NCBI GenBank assembly: GCA_963765285.1
Contig: CAVXVR010000004.1
Location: forward strand, 496,001 to 560,000
DNA length: 64,000 nt
Source: CAVWZH01 sp963765285
Lineage (GTDB): Bacteria; Acidobacteriota; Terriglobia; Terriglobales; Acidobacteriaceae
Reading direction: 5' to 3'
Shown: positions 8,459-17,483 of the stretch, piece after piece
Numbering within the stretch: position 1 is the stretch's first letter
Layout of the letters: each line of letters starts with the position of its first letter
The notes under the pieces: generated by a model
Databases searched by the model: none
Seen by the model: the letters and a program-made list of their open reading frames with translations, nothing else
What the model was told of the DNA's origin: nothing
Translations under genes and position numbers: made by a program

Positions 8459-9469
8459 ATGGCCATTAAAGTAGGAATCAACGGTTTCGGACGCATCGGC
8501 CGCAACGTGCTTCGTGCATCACTAAACGATTCGAATCTGGAATTCGTCGCCGTTAACGATCTTACCGATCCCAAAACTCTGGCTCACCTGCTGAAATACG
8601 ATTCCATTCTTGGAAATCTCCCGAACAAAATCGCCGCAGGCACCGACTCCATTGAAGTCGACGGGCGCAAGATCCGCGTGTTCGCCGAAAAAGATCCGGC
8701 AAAATTACCCTGGGATGAGGTTGGCGTTCAGGTCGTCCTCGAATCCACCGGCAGATTCACCGACGCCAATGACGCCAAGAAGCACATGCGCGGGCCGGTG
8801 AAGAAAGTAATTATCTCCGCCCCAGCGAAAAACGAAGACGTCACCCTGGTGCTGGGTGTGAATCATCAGGTCTACGATCCGGCCAAGCACCACGTAGTTT
8901 CTAACGCATCCTGCACCACCAACTGTCTTGCGCCCATCGCCAAGGTACTGCATGACAATTTCAAGATCATTAGCGGCACCATGACCACCATTCACTCCTA
9001 CACCAACGACCAGGTCATTCTCGATTTTCCTCACAAGGACCTGCGCCGTGCCCGCGCCGCCGCGATCAACATGATCCCCACCTCGACCGGGGCCGCCAAA
9101 GCCTTGAAGCTGGTCCTGCCGGAACTGGCCGGCAAGCTCGACGGCTTCTCCATGCGCGTACCCACGCCCAACGTTTCTGTGGTGGACTTGGTGACCGTCG
9201 TCGAGAAGAAAACTTCCAAGGAAGAAGTGAATGCAGCCATGAAGAAGGCGTCCCAAGAAGGCCCGTTGAAAGGCTATCTGGGCTACGAAGAGCAAGAACT
9301 CGTCTCGGCCGATTTCCGAGGCGATTCTCGCTCTTCAATTGTGGATGCGCCTTCGACCATGGTGGTAGGAGGCAATCTGGTGAAGGTCCTTTCCTGGTAC
9401 GACAACGAGTGGGGCTATTCCTGCCGGGTGCGCGACCTGATCAATTTCTTCGGCAGCAAAGGCCTGTAA
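8459..9469 (+). CDS. gap: Type I glyceraldehyde-3-phosphate dehydrogenase
   Basis: 336 residues, full length. NAD-binding GINGFGRIGRNVLRA opens the protein and Asp34 in NDL predicts NAD rather than NADP preference. The catalytic loop SNASCTTNC places the nucleophile at Cys152. The C-terminus has the conserved SWYDNEWGYSCRVRDLI. It converts glyceraldehyde-3-phosphate to 1,3-bisphosphoglycerate in glycolysis, and also receives the triose phosphate that a deoxyribose pathway would release. A strong GGAGGA lies 5 bases before the ATG. It heads gap-pgk-tpiA-(tRNA-Leu)-secG, a common bacterial arrangement. Confidence 0.97.
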   Translation: MAIKVGINGFGRIGRNVLRASLNDSNLEFVAVNDLTDPKTLAHLLKYDSILGNLPNKIAAGTDSIEVDGRKIRVFAEKDPAKLPWDEVGVQVVLESTGRFTDANDAKKHMRGPVKKVIISAPAKNEDVTLVLGVNHQVYDPAKHHVVSNASCTTNCLAPIAKVLHDNFKIISGTMTTIHSYTNDQVILDFPHKDLRRARAAAINMIPTSTGAAKALKLVLPELAGKLDGFSMRVPTPNVSVVDLVTVVEKKTSKEEVNAAMKKASQEGPLKGYLGYEEQELVSADFRGDSRSSIVDAPSTMVVGGNLVKVLSWYDNEWGYSCRVRDLINFFGSKGL

Positions 9470-9551
9470 GAGCGAGCGAAAGACCTGGAGGAGCCGTGGC
9501 AATCGCACAGTTGCGATAAGCCGGCCCTCCTTATTTTCTCAAAGTGCAATT

Positions 9552-10763
9552 ATGCCTAAACTTTCCATCCGCGATCTTCCGCTGAACGATCACCACATCT
9601 TCATGCGCGTCGATTTCAACGTGCCGCTCGAAGATGGCCGGGTGATGGACGATACCCGCATCCGCGAAACTCTGCCCACTATCGAGTACGCCTTACGCCA
9701 CGGGGCCCGGCTCATCCTGGGTTCGCATCTCGGCCGGCCCAAGGGCAAGCCTAATCCAAAGATGAGCCTGAAACCGGTGGCCGAACGTTTGCGCATGCTG
9801 CTGGATAAAGAACTGGCGCGCGGCGAGAATGTAGGATTTTGCCCCGATTGCGTTGGCGAAGAAGCTGAGGAAATGGCCGGCAAGCTGGAAAAAGGGCAGA
9901 CGCTGCTGCTCGAAAATCTCCGTTTTCACGCCGAGGAAGAAGCCAACGACGAGAAATTCTCCAAACAGCTCGCCAAACTGGCCCAATTCTACGTGAACGA
10001 TGCTTTCGGCACTGCCCATCGCGCCCACTCCTCAACCGTCGGCATGACAAAATTCGTCCAGAAATCGGCCGCCGGCCTGCTGATGGAAAGGGAGTTGGAA
10101 TACCTGGGCAAAGCGCTCCAGCATCCCGAACGCCCGTTCGTGGCGATTCTAGGCGGAGCCAAAGTCGGCGACAAAATTGAAGTCATCAAGAACCTGATGG
10201 ATAAAGTCGATGTGCTGCTCATCGGTGGCGGCATGGCCTACACGTTCCTGAAAGCCCGCGGCGAGCAGGTGGGCAAATCCCTGGTGGAAGAAGATAAAAT
10301 CAACCTCGCCAGCCAGTTGCTGCAACAAAGCAAAACCCGCAAGCTGAAGTTTCTCTTGCCCGTCGACCACGTCGTCGCGGAGAAAATTGACGCCACTGCA
10401 CTCGCGCGGACCGTGCCCAGCGGCCAGCCCATTCCGCCCAACATGATGGCTCTCGACATCGGCCCGCAAACCATCGAAATCTTTACCGAGGAGGTTTCCC
10501 GCGCCCGCACCATCGTGTGGAACGGGCCTATGGGCGTGTTCGAAGTGGCTCCCTTCGCCAAAGGCACCTTCAAGATTGCCCAGGCCGTCGCGGATAATCC
10601 CGGGGCAATCTCGATCGTGGGCGGAGGCGACTCAGTTTCGGCAGTGCGGCAGGCCGGAGTTGCCGATAAGATCACCCACATCTCGACCGGTGGCGGCGCT
10701 TCGCTTGAATTTCTGGAAGGCAAAAAGCTGCCCGGAGTCGAAGCGCTCACGGACAGGAAATGA
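9552..10763 (+). CDS. pgk: Phosphoglycerate kinase
   Basis: 403 residues. N-terminal-domain substrate motifs are RVDFNVPLEDGRVMDDTRI and LGSHLGRPKG; NDAFGTAHRAHSS and the C-terminal nucleotide loop VGGGDSVSAVRQAG are also intact. The enzyme makes ATP and 3-phosphoglycerate from 1,3-bisphosphoglycerate. It follows gap by 82 bases in the same direction. A 6-bp hairpin (ATCGCA-CAGT-TGCGAT, 9502-9517) lies in this gap but has no T tract, so read-through is expected. Confidence 0.97.
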   Translation: MPKLSIRDLPLNDHHIFMRVDFNVPLEDGRVMDDTRIRETLPTIEYALRHGARLILGSHLGRPKGKPNPKMSLKPVAERLRMLLDKELARGENVGFCPDCVGEEAEEMAGKLEKGQTLLLENLRFHAEEEANDEKFSKQLAKLAQFYVNDAFGTAHRAHSSTVGMTKFVQKSAAGLLMERELEYLGKALQHPERPFVAILGGAKVGDKIEVIKNLMDKVDVLLIGGGMAYTFLKARGEQVGKSLVEEDKINLASQLLQQSKTRKLKFLLPVDHVVAEKIDATALARTVPSGQPIPPNMMALDIGPQTIEIFTEEVSRARTIVWNGPMGVFEVAPFAKGTFKIAQAVADNPGAISIVGGGDSVSAVRQAGVADKITHISTGGGASLEFLEGKKLPGVEALTDRK

Positions 10764-10800
10764 AGCGCCTCCCCTCCGTGACACAATTCGATAAGAACCT

Positions 10801-10850
10801 TGTCATTCCGAATCGCTGGTTTTTCCAGCGGGGCGTGAGGAATCTGCTTG
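10801..10850. repeat. Dispersed palindromic intergenic repeat, copy 2
   Basis: GTCATTCCGA at the left and GTGAGGAATCTGC at the right flank a CGCTGG/CCAGCG stem (10813-10829). Compared with 5222-5270, the outer frame and the CCAGCGGGGCG core match, while the left arm has been changed so that a stem still forms. It fills most of the 180-base pgk-tpiA spacer, inside an operon. Confidence 0.7.
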
Positions 10851-10943
10851 TCTCCGCTCCAGGCGGATTTTTCGTTCCGCCATCCATTCCATCCGTCGCG
10901 CGTGCTTGGCGCAATCTATTTTTAGGCTTTTCCCGAGGACCCT

Positions 10944-11696
10944 ATGCCGCGCAGAAAACTAATGGCCGCCAACTGGAAGATGTACAAGAATACCGACCAG
11001 ACACGCGATTTCTTCCGCGACTTTCTACCTCTGGTTGCAGACCATACCCGCGACGAAATCGTGGTCTGCCCGCCCTACGTCGATCTGCACGCGGCCGTAG
11101 AGGCAGCCGAAGGATCGAGCGTCGGCATCGGCGCTCAAAATGTCTATTGGAAAGAAGAAGGCGCGTTCACCGGCGAAGTTTCCCCCAACATGCTGCTGGC
11201 GACCGGCTGCACCCACGTCATCATCGGACACTCGGAGCGCCGCCAGTATTTCGGCGAAACTGATGATACGGTCAACCTGAAGCTCAAAGCCGCGCTGGAA
11301 GCCGGTCTCACCCCAATTGTCTGCGTCGGCGAGGTATTGGAGGAACGCGAGGCCGGCCTGACCGAGGACGTTCTGCGGCGGCAATGTTTGCGGGCTTTCC
11401 ACGCGATCTCCGGGAAAAAAGCCGGGCCTCTGGTGGTCGCCTACGAGCCAGTCTGGGCCATCGGCACCGGAAAAACAGCCACGCCCGAACTTGCAGCCGG
11501 GGCCCATTTGCTGATTCGCGTCGAGGCTGCCAAAGCCTTCGGCCAGGAGAAAGCCGACGAACTCCGCATTCTCTACGGCGGTTCAGTCAAGCCGGAAAAT
11601 GTCAGGGCCCTCATGGCGGAACAGGAGATCGATGGTGCACTGGTCGGGGGCGCCAGTCTCGACCCAAAATCCTTCGCGGCGATTGTGAAGTATTAG
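10944..11696 (+). CDS. tpiA: Triosephosphate isomerase
   Basis: 250 residues. Catalytic residues are present: Asn10 and Lys12 in AANWKMYKN, the electrophilic His in IIGHSERR near residue 95, and the base Glu in VAYEPVWAIGTGKTA near residue 168. The phosphate-binding LYGGSVKPENV and GALVGGASLD follow. It interconverts dihydroxyacetone phosphate and glyceraldehyde-3-phosphate. Third gene of the glycolytic operon, separated from pgk by a repeat-bearing spacer. Confidence 0.97.
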   Translation: MPRRKLMAANWKMYKNTDQTRDFFRDFLPLVADHTRDEIVVCPPYVDLHAAVEAAEGSSVGIGAQNVYWKEEGAFTGEVSPNMLLATGCTHVIIGHSERRQYFGETDDTVNLKLKAALEAGLTPIVCVGEVLEEREAGLTEDVLRRQCLRAFHAISGKKAGPLVVAYEPVWAIGTGKTATPELAAGAHLLIRVEAAKAFGQEKADELRILYGGSVKPENVRALMAEQEIDGALVGGASLDPKSFAAIVKY

Positions 11697-11737
11697 TGGA
11701 AAACCCCCGCGCCTTCTGCGGTTTTCATTGACTTTGT

Positions 11738-11743
11738 TATAAT
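11738..11743 (+). promoter_or_regulatory. Consensus -10 box upstream of tRNA-Leu
   Basis: TATAAT ends 16 bases before the tRNA 5' end, consistent with a start site near 11750. No good -35 is found at 17 bases. A weak CCGC/GCGG hairpin with a TTTT run (11700-11725) just upstream could end tpiA transcripts. Confidence 0.45.
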
Positions 11744-11759
11744 CTCACCTGCGAAATTC

Positions 11760-11844
11760 GCGGAAGTGGTGGAACTGGCAGACACACCATCTTGAGGGGG
11801 TGGCGCCGTAAGGCGTGGGGGTTCAAATCCCCCCTTCCGCACCA
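11760..11844 (+). tRNA. tRNA-Leu (anticodon GAG)
   Basis: 85 bases with encoded CCA and a class II variable arm. Acceptor GCGGAAG pairs with CTTCCGC, discriminator A. The anticodon stem CCATC/GGTGG holds loop TTGAGGG, anticodon GAG. Variable arm GCGCCGTAAGGCGT; T loop TTCAAAT. Confidence 0.96.
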
Positions 11845-11877
11845 TAGTCCTGATAAAGCTAGGTTTAGAATCCAAAT

Positions 11878-12207
11878 ATGACCATTCTTATCACCATCGT
11901 TCACGTCATCGTTTGCTTCTTTCTGATCGTCGTCGTGCTGCTGCAGAGCGGCAAGAGCGGGGACATCACCGCCGCTTTCGGTGGCCAGGGCAGCCAGACC
12001 GCATTCGGACCGCGGGGCGCGGCCACAGTTTTATCCAAGGCAACCACCTGGTCAGCCATCATTTTTATGGTGACCTCGATCACGCTTTCGGTTTTCGCCG
12101 CCCGCAGGGGCGGAACTGGTTCAGTGTTGCAGGGCGTCCAGCAACAGACCAAGTCGCAACCCGCGACTCCGGCTTCCCAGCCCTCAGCTCCTGCACCAAA
12201 GAAATAG
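11878..12207 (+). CDS. secG: Preprotein translocase subunit SecG
   Basis: 109 residues with two membrane segments (about 3-22 and 55-75). The conserved cytoplasmic loop reads VLLQSGKSGDITAAFGG and GSQTAFGPRGAATVLSK. A Gln/Pro/Ala-rich cytosolic tail of about 30 residues follows. SecG accompanies SecYE in protein export. Its place after tpiA and tRNA-Leu is a common bacterial order. Confidence 0.93.
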   Translation: MTILITIVHVIVCFFLIVVVLLQSGKSGDITAAFGGQGSQTAFGPRGAATVLSKATTWSAIIFMVTSITLSVFAARRGGTGSVLQGVQQQTKSQPATPASQPSAPAPKK

Positions 12208-12265
12208 TCCTCCGCTCGTTGACCGATTCCCGAACGGCCAATGACGAACGACTCACGACTGCCTC

Positions 12266-12898
12266 ATGATTCACGAGATTCTTCCCGTTGGCCCGCTGCA
12301 ATGCAACTGCTCCATCATCGGTGACGAGGCCACGCGCGAAGCGATCGTCATCGATCCGGGAGACGAGATCGAGGACATTCTCGCGCTTGTCGCCAAGCAC
12401 CGACTGAACGTAAAGCAGATTGTCATCACCCACGCTCACATCGACCACGTCGGCGGCGCGATGAAGCTGCGAGCGCTAACCGGTGCGCCGATCCTCCTGA
12501 ATCAGAATGATCAGGCCCTTCTGAAGATGCTTGATGTTCAGGCCACCTGGATAGGCGTGCCAGATCCCGGAAAAGTGGAGATTGATCACAGCCTCAGCCA
12601 GGACGAGACGCTAAAGGCAGGATCACTGGCCGCGAACGTGATTCACACCCCCGGTCACACCGAAGGCAGCATCTGCCTGTATTTCCCCGCGGAGAAAAAG
12701 CTGATCGCCGGGGACACGCTGTTCGCCGGAAGCATCGGCCGCACCGACCTGCCCGGCGGTTCATTCGACAAAATCATCCGCTCTCTGCACGAAAAGGTCT
12801 TGGCCTTGCCCGATGACACCGTCGTAGTCCCGGGCCACGGCCCGCTGACTACAATCGGTGAAGAGCGTCAGAGCAATCCGTTTCTGGTAAAAACCTAG
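12266..12898 (+). CDS. Metallo-beta-lactamase-fold hydrolase (glyoxalase II-like)
   Basis: 210 residues. The metal-binding HxHxDH motif is seen as THAHIDHVGG, then HTPGHTEGSICLYF, then GDTLFAGSIGRTDLPGG with the bridging Asp, and the last His in VVPGHGPLTT. This is the small glyoxalase-II-like hydrolase group acting on thioesters or related metabolites; it lacks the extra helical domain of classical GloB. The start ATG lies 58 bases after secG. It ends 15 bases before the stop of the convergent kinase gene. Confidence 0.88.
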   Translation: MIHEILPVGPLQCNCSIIGDEATREAIVIDPGDEIEDILALVAKHRLNVKQIVITHAHIDHVGGAMKLRALTGAPILLNQNDQALLKMLDVQATWIGVPDPGKVEIDHSLSQDETLKAGSLAANVIHTPGHTEGSICLYFPAEKKLIAGDTLFAGSIGRTDLPGGSFDKIIRSLHEKVLALPDDTVVVPGHGPLTTIGEERQSNPFLVKT

Positions 12899-12913
12899 AG
12901 CCGTGATGCGCGC

Positions 12914-15751
12914 CTACTTCAGCTTCCCATACTCTGCTTTGGCCTCTTTCAGGACGGGAATGTCGAGGTCGGCGTCCTTCCAGAGGGTCAGAAAGTCCTT
13001 GTAGGCCGCCTGGGCCTTCATCCGGTCTCCGGCGAGAGCGTAGGCGCGGCCGAGCTGCAAGTGGACCAAAGATCCAAGAACAGAATTCACCACGCAGCCT
13101 CGATGATCCAGCAATTTTTGGAACTCCGCCGCTGCCCGGCTAGGTTGCCCAAGATGCAAGTATGCCTCGCCGCGCACATAAGCGGGATAGGCGCTCGGTC
13201 CGGTTCCTCCCCCCAGTTCGTACGGGGCTACACGCCGCAGAATGTCGATCGCCTTCTCTGGGTGGCCGAGCTTAATCTCCGCGCTGGCGCGCGCTGTCGG
13301 CAGCCAGTAGAAGTTAAGCAGCGTGTTCGATGGATAGGCCTTCGCCAGCTCCTCCGTCAGAGCCTCAGCCTGCTTGAGAAGTCCTGCACGTGCCCGCGCC
13401 ACAGCGACAAAAGTTTTTACGTCTCTTGAGGAAGAGATGGCTAGAGCGGAATTCGCAATCCCCGCTGCCCGAGTTGCGTTGCCGAATTCAGCCTCACGCA
13501 AGGCCGCCATGGCCAGGTGAGTTGCAGCGACTTCTTTTTCACCGTCGCGCTGGGCGGCAGCCACGGCCCGTTGGGAGAAGTCCCAGGCGGCCTTGCGATG
13601 ACCCGAGTATGCTTCGGAGTCTGATTGCAGGCCCAGGAATAGGTCTTCGACGCCAGGCTTTCCTTCTGCCCAGGACACGTACGCTTGCAAGCCCGACGTA
13701 TTTCCGTCGAGAAAATCGATGTAGTAAAGAAGCTCATGGCCCGGAGCTGGTTCCATTTTGCGCGCTAACGCGTCTTGTACGGTATTCCTTGCATCATGGA
13801 GGCGGTTTAGGGAAATGTAAGTTGCTCCGAGGTTGGTATAGTTGTAGTAGCCGCTTTGCGCCAGCTTCTGCTCCTCGAGCAGCGCTTCCAGCGCCTGCTC
13901 GTACTCTCCGAGAAAAAGGTAGTCGTTTCCCAGCCTGTCCCAGGGAATCGTGTCCTGTGGGTAAGTCCGAGCCCATTGCTGATAAATCTGGCTGGCCTTC
14001 AGCAGGTCGCCTTCCGCGGCGTCATAGTAATCGGCGGAGATTTCGAAGTTCTCCTTGGCGCTGACCGGGCCGCGGAGATCAAACGCCTTTTGCAGATAGG
14101 GCTTGGCCTGCATCGCTTCACCGACGTTCCAATATTCATTGCCGAGCCGGAGATAGGCCATGGCGAAGTTGGGATCGAGTCGGATGGCCTGCTGGTAAAA
14201 CGGAATCGAGGCCCAGTCACCTTTTTCGTGGCGGGCTTTAAGCCCGAGCGTGTAGGCGTTGAGAGCCTCGAGCGACGAAGTCGTAACGTTCTCTTGCCGC
14301 GCCCCGTATTTTTCCACCGAGGCCAGCGATTCGCCCAACCGTTCCCTTAGCTTGGTTGCCGCGTCTCCCAAGGCTTTCAACACTTGTTCCTTGCTGCTGG
14401 CGGTTGCCTGTTCCTCGCTCAACACATCGCCATTTCGGCAGCTCACTGCCTTCAGGCCGACAACATACTCGCTGCCCAAGCTGGCAACAGAACCTTCAAT
14501 CGTGGCCGCGCTGTCGGTGCGGATGCAGACTTCCCTCGCCAGCGCGGGCGTAAGCCGGGCATTCTTGGGCTGGGTCATCAGGGCCAAAGTCTGAGATACC
14601 CGCTCTGCAGAGAGCAGATTCAGAAACGGTGACTGTTCCAACTCGGCTGAAAGTCCTTGCTTCAGGGTATCGTCGAAGATCGGGTCGCCCGAGGAGTTGG
14701 CGAAATCCGCCAATACGACTGTGTCCTTCTCCCTGAGCGATTGGTTGCGACGCGAACGATAGTAAATCCCGGCCGCACCCAGCAACACCAACAGCGCCGT
14801 TAGCCCGATCAGCCACAGCTTTCTGTTGCCTCTCGGGCTTTGCGCCGCCTCGCCACTCCCCGCCGCCTTCAGGTACCCGCTCTCCGTGTCCCGCTTCAGC
14901 CGTTGCAAGTCCGTCCGCAGGTCGGCGGCATGCTGGTAGCGCAGGTTCCGGTCCTTTTCCAAAGCTTTGTTGATGATCTCTTCCAGTTTTGCCGGTAAAT
15001 CCGGATTCAGCCGCACTGGCGCCACCGGGGCCTTGTTCAAAATGGCATCAAAAACTGTCGCCGTGCTTTCCCCGCGAAACGGCCGGCTCCCCGTCGCCAT
15101 CTCGTACAGCACAGCTCCGAACGAGAACAAATCCGTTCGTCCATCCAATTCCCTCGCCTGCGCCTGCTCCGGCGACATGTAGTCCACCGTCCCCAAAGCC
15201 GACCCCGGCCCGGTCAGACGTTCCTCGCTCCTCGCTGTCTCCTGCTCGGCTAGCGTCGCTGTACCCATCACTCCCTGAGTCAGCGTCAGCTTCGCCACTC
15301 CGAAGTCCAGGATTTTTGCGTGCCCCCGTTTAGTCACGAAGATGTTGGCCGGCTTAATGTCGCGGTGCACAATGCCTTCGGTATGCGCCGCATCCAACGC
15401 GTCCGCAATCTCGATGGCCAGCCCGAGCAACAATTCATTGTCCAGAGGGCGCCCGCCAATCCGGTGGGTAAGAGTGACGCCATCCAGATATTCCATAGCG
15501 ATGAACGGCTGATCCTCATGCTGCCCGATTTCATAGATCGTGCAGATGCCCGGGTGGTTCAGCGCGGAGGCCGCTTGCGCCTCGCGCTGAAACCGCGCCA
15601 ACGCTTGGGGGTCTTTCACCACTGCGTCCGGCAGAAACTTCAGAGCGACAAAACGGCGGAGGGTTACGTCCTCCGCCTTAAAGACAACCCCCATCCCGCC
15701 GCTGCCCAGCTTCTCGATAACGCGGTAGTGCGAGATAGTTTGACCGATCAC
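12914..15751 (-). CDS. Membrane Ser/Thr protein kinase with TPR sensor region
   Basis: 945 residues. Residues 9-275 form a PknB-type kinase: Gly-rich loop LGSGGMG (15-21), Lys38, Glu57, catalytic HRDIKPAN (129-136) and DFG (149-151), so it should be active. One membrane segment follows at about 311-331 (LWLIGLTALLVLLGAAGIYY). The external part (about 340-945) begins with a segment rich in VVLADFANSSGDPIFDDTLK, a signature of this acidobacterial kinase group, then TPR units such as FAMAYLRLGNEYWNVGEAM, probably for protein interaction. GTG start. It stands alone, with no response partner next to it. Confidence 0.93.
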   Translation of the reverse strand: MIGQTISHYRVIEKLGSGGMGVVFKAEDVTLRRFVALKFLPDAVVKDPQALARFQREAQAASALNHPGICTIYEIGQHEDQPFIAMEYLDGVTLTHRIGGRPLDNELLLGLAIEIADALDAAHTEGIVHRDIKPANIFVTKRGHAKILDFGVAKLTLTQGVMGTATLAEQETARSEERLTGPGSALGTVDYMSPEQAQARELDGRTDLFSFGAVLYEMATGSRPFRGESTATVFDAILNKAPVAPVRLNPDLPAKLEEIINKALEKDRNLRYQHAADLRTDLQRLKRDTESGYLKAAGSGEAAQSPRGNRKLWLIGLTALLVLLGAAGIYYRSRRNQSLREKDTVVLADFANSSGDPIFDDTLKQGLSAELEQSPFLNLLSAERVSQTLALMTQPKNARLTPALAREVCIRTDSAATIEGSVASLGSEYVVGLKAVSCRNGDVLSEEQATASSKEQVLKALGDAATKLRERLGESLASVEKYGARQENVTTSSLEALNAYTLGLKARHEKGDWASIPFYQQAIRLDPNFAMAYLRLGNEYWNVGEAMQAKPYLQKAFDLRGPVSAKENFEISADYYDAAEGDLLKASQIYQQWARTYPQDTIPWDRLGNDYLFLGEYEQALEALLEEQKLAQSGYYNYTNLGATYISLNRLHDARNTVQDALARKMEPAPGHELLYYIDFLDGNTSGLQAYVSWAEGKPGVEDLFLGLQSDSEAYSGHRKAAWDFSQRAVAAAQRDGEKEVAATHLAMAALREAEFGNATRAAGIANSALAISSSRDVKTFVAVARARAGLLKQAEALTEELAKAYPSNTLLNFYWLPTARASAEIKLGHPEKAIDILRRVAPYELGGGTGPSAYPAYVRGEAYLHLGQPSRAAAEFQKLLDHRGCVVNSVLGSLVHLQLGRAYALAGDRMKAQAAYKDFLTLWKDADLDIPVLKEAKAEYGKLK

Positions 15752-15857
15752 TTTACGTCACCCGATGAGAGAGCCGCATGGTAGGACGCGGAGGCAAGTC
15801 AGTCAACGGTCGCAAGATTTTGTTGCCTTGAACATGGAAATACGTCTCGCGGGCTTG

Positions 15858-16616
15858 CTACCCATTCTTCTTTTTCGTCAGCCGTTCGGCCACAGCACGC
15901 AAGGTAGTTTGTGTTTCCTCACTCCACCAACTCTCAATCATCTCTTCGATCTCAGCCTCGACCCCTTCGAACAAAGCAACCAGGTCAGCGCGCGCCTTTT
16001 CCCGAGTGAGGGACATCGCGCGGTGAGGCAGGGCCAACAAACCGTTGCACCACTCCACCGCCCGCTGCACAACGTTTTCCGGTTCCGTTAGTTCATCCAC
16101 CAAGCCAATTCTCACGGCTTCAGCGGAAGCGATAAGTATGCCGCTGACGGCAAGACTCTCCGCATGGCGCGTGCCCACTTGCCGCTTCAGCGCCAACACA
16201 ATTACCGGAGGCAGCGGAATACCGACCTGCACTTCGTTGACCCCAATCTTCCAGTCTCCTTGTGCCATGATGCGCCGATCGCAGAACAATGGAAGCACCG
16301 TTCCTCCAGCGGGCGCATGACCGGTGATGGCAGCGGCAATGGGAATCGGGGAGCAAGCCAGCGCACGCAGCAGCCCGTAGAGTCCTCGCCAGAGGCCTAT
16401 CATTGCCTTGCGATCAAGGGTCAGCAAGAGCGGCACGTCCAAACCCCCAGAGAACCTGCCCGGCGCGCCTGAAAGCACCAGGGCGCGCGCAGCTTCCTTC
16501 GGAGCCGACTCGATGGCTTGGGTGAGAGCAACGATCAGTTCTGGAGAGAGAGCATTCGCCGGCGGACGATTAAGCCGCAACTCGCGGACTGCTCCGTGCT
16601 CGGTCGTGACAATCAT
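15858..16616 (-). CDS. Enoyl-CoA hydratase/isomerase family (crotonase fold)
   Basis: 252 residues of crotonase fold. The oxyanion-hole regions are SGAPGRFSGGLDVP and ITGHAPAGGTVLPLFCDRR; the second has APAGG in place of the canonical AxGGG pattern. The later EVQVGIPLPP region lacks the Glu found in hydratases at the usual site. This resembles the delta3,delta2-enoyl-CoA isomerase branch (inference). The C-terminus is helical and Lys-rich. It lies 19 bases downstream of the VOC gene in the same direction, so they may share a message. Confidence 0.8.
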   Translation of the reverse strand: MIVTTEHGAVRELRLNRPPANALSPELIVALTQAIESAPKEAARALVLSGAPGRFSGGLDVPLLLTLDRKAMIGLWRGLYGLLRALACSPIPIAAAITGHAPAGGTVLPLFCDRRIMAQGDWKIGVNEVQVGIPLPPVIVLALKRQVGTRHAESLAVSGILIASAEAVRIGLVDELTEPENVVQRAVEWCNGLLALPHRAMSLTREKARADLVALFEGVEAEIEEMIESWWSEETQTTLRAVAERLTKKKNG

Positions 16617-16635
16617 GAATTCGGCCTGCGGGCCT

Positions 16636-17433
16636 CTAAATCCTGGGCTTGGGTTGAAAGATTGCGAACGTGGCCCCCTGGGGATCGGCGACCACGGCCC
16701 ACCGGCCCACGTCTTCCATGGTCATCGGTTCCATGTAAAACTTCGCACCGAGTTGCCTCGCTTTGGCGGCGGCAGCATCGCAATTCTCAACGTAAAAGTA
16801 CGGCAGCCAATGTGCAGGAGTATTGGGCTGGCGATGCTTGGTCGGCGGAATTCCGCCGATGAAATCTTCACCGTTCTGAATGTGGCTATAGCCGGACTTG
16901 GGATCGTCATCCGTGTCTTCAATAATTTTCCAGCCGAACACCTCGGAGTAGAACTTTCCCGCGCGCGCCGGATCCGGCGTGCTCAGATCCGCCCAGCAAA
17001 GCGTCCCGTCAACCCCGGCAATTCCTGTTCCCTTATTGCCCTTCGCCTGCCAGATACAGAATGTGGCCCCGGTAGGGTCCTGCAGCACAGCCATTCTGCC
17101 CGCTTCAAACACATCGAAAGCCGGAGCGAGTACGGTACCGCCCGCCTGCTTGGCACGGTCAGCCATGGCATCCGCGCTGTCCACCGCAATGTAGATCATC
17201 CAATGTGGAGGCACTCCGTGTTCCAGTTGCTCTTTGCGCAGGGTGCAGGCAGCCGCAGCATCCCTGCCTTCGAGCCGGAAGATGGTATAGAAGTCGCCGG
17301 GCCCCATCGGCATGTCGTTAATGTTCCACCCGAACAACGAGCTGTAAAACTTGTTGCCTGCCTTCTGGTCCGTGGTGGCCAATTCGATCCAGCAAAAAGA
17401 ACCCGGTTTGTGAGCGTCAATGATGTGTGTCAT
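16636..17433 (-). CDS. VOC family protein with two glyoxalase/bleomycin-resistance-like domains
   Basis: 265 residues made of two homologous halves. Half 1 begins PGSFCWIELATTDQKAGNKFY and ends VLQDPTGATFCIWQ; half 2 begins GTLCWADLSTPDPARAGKFY and ends VVADPQGATFAIFQ. Each half repeats W-x-(E/D)L...FY-(S)LFGW...DP-GA-F. Members of this group are annotated as hydroxylase- or glyoxalase-like proteins with unknown substrates. Cytosolic; no signal. Confidence 0.88.
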   Translation of the reverse strand: MTHIIDAHKPGSFCWIELATTDQKAGNKFYSSLFGWNINDMPMGPGDFYTIFRLEGRDAAAACTLRKEQLEHGVPPHWMIYIAVDSADAMADRAKQAGGTVLAPAFDVFEAGRMAVLQDPTGATFCIWQAKGNKGTGIAGVDGTLCWADLSTPDPARAGKFYSEVFGWKIIEDTDDDPKSGYSHIQNGEDFIGGIPPTKHRQPNTPAHWLPYFYVENCDAAAAKARQLGAKFYMEPMTMEDVGRWAVVADPQGATFAIFQPKPRI

Positions 17434-17483
17434 GGGCGAAAGTATATGTCGTCACCGGCAACGTGCGAAAGCCCTGGTTCCGT

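Noticed and set aside
9498..9522. Hairpin between gap and pgk as a terminator
   Set aside because: The 6-bp stem lacks a T tract, and pgk follows in the expected operon order.
11728..11743. TTGACT as a -35 for tRNA-Leu
   Set aside because: It is only 4 bases from the TATAAT box, so it cannot act as its -35.
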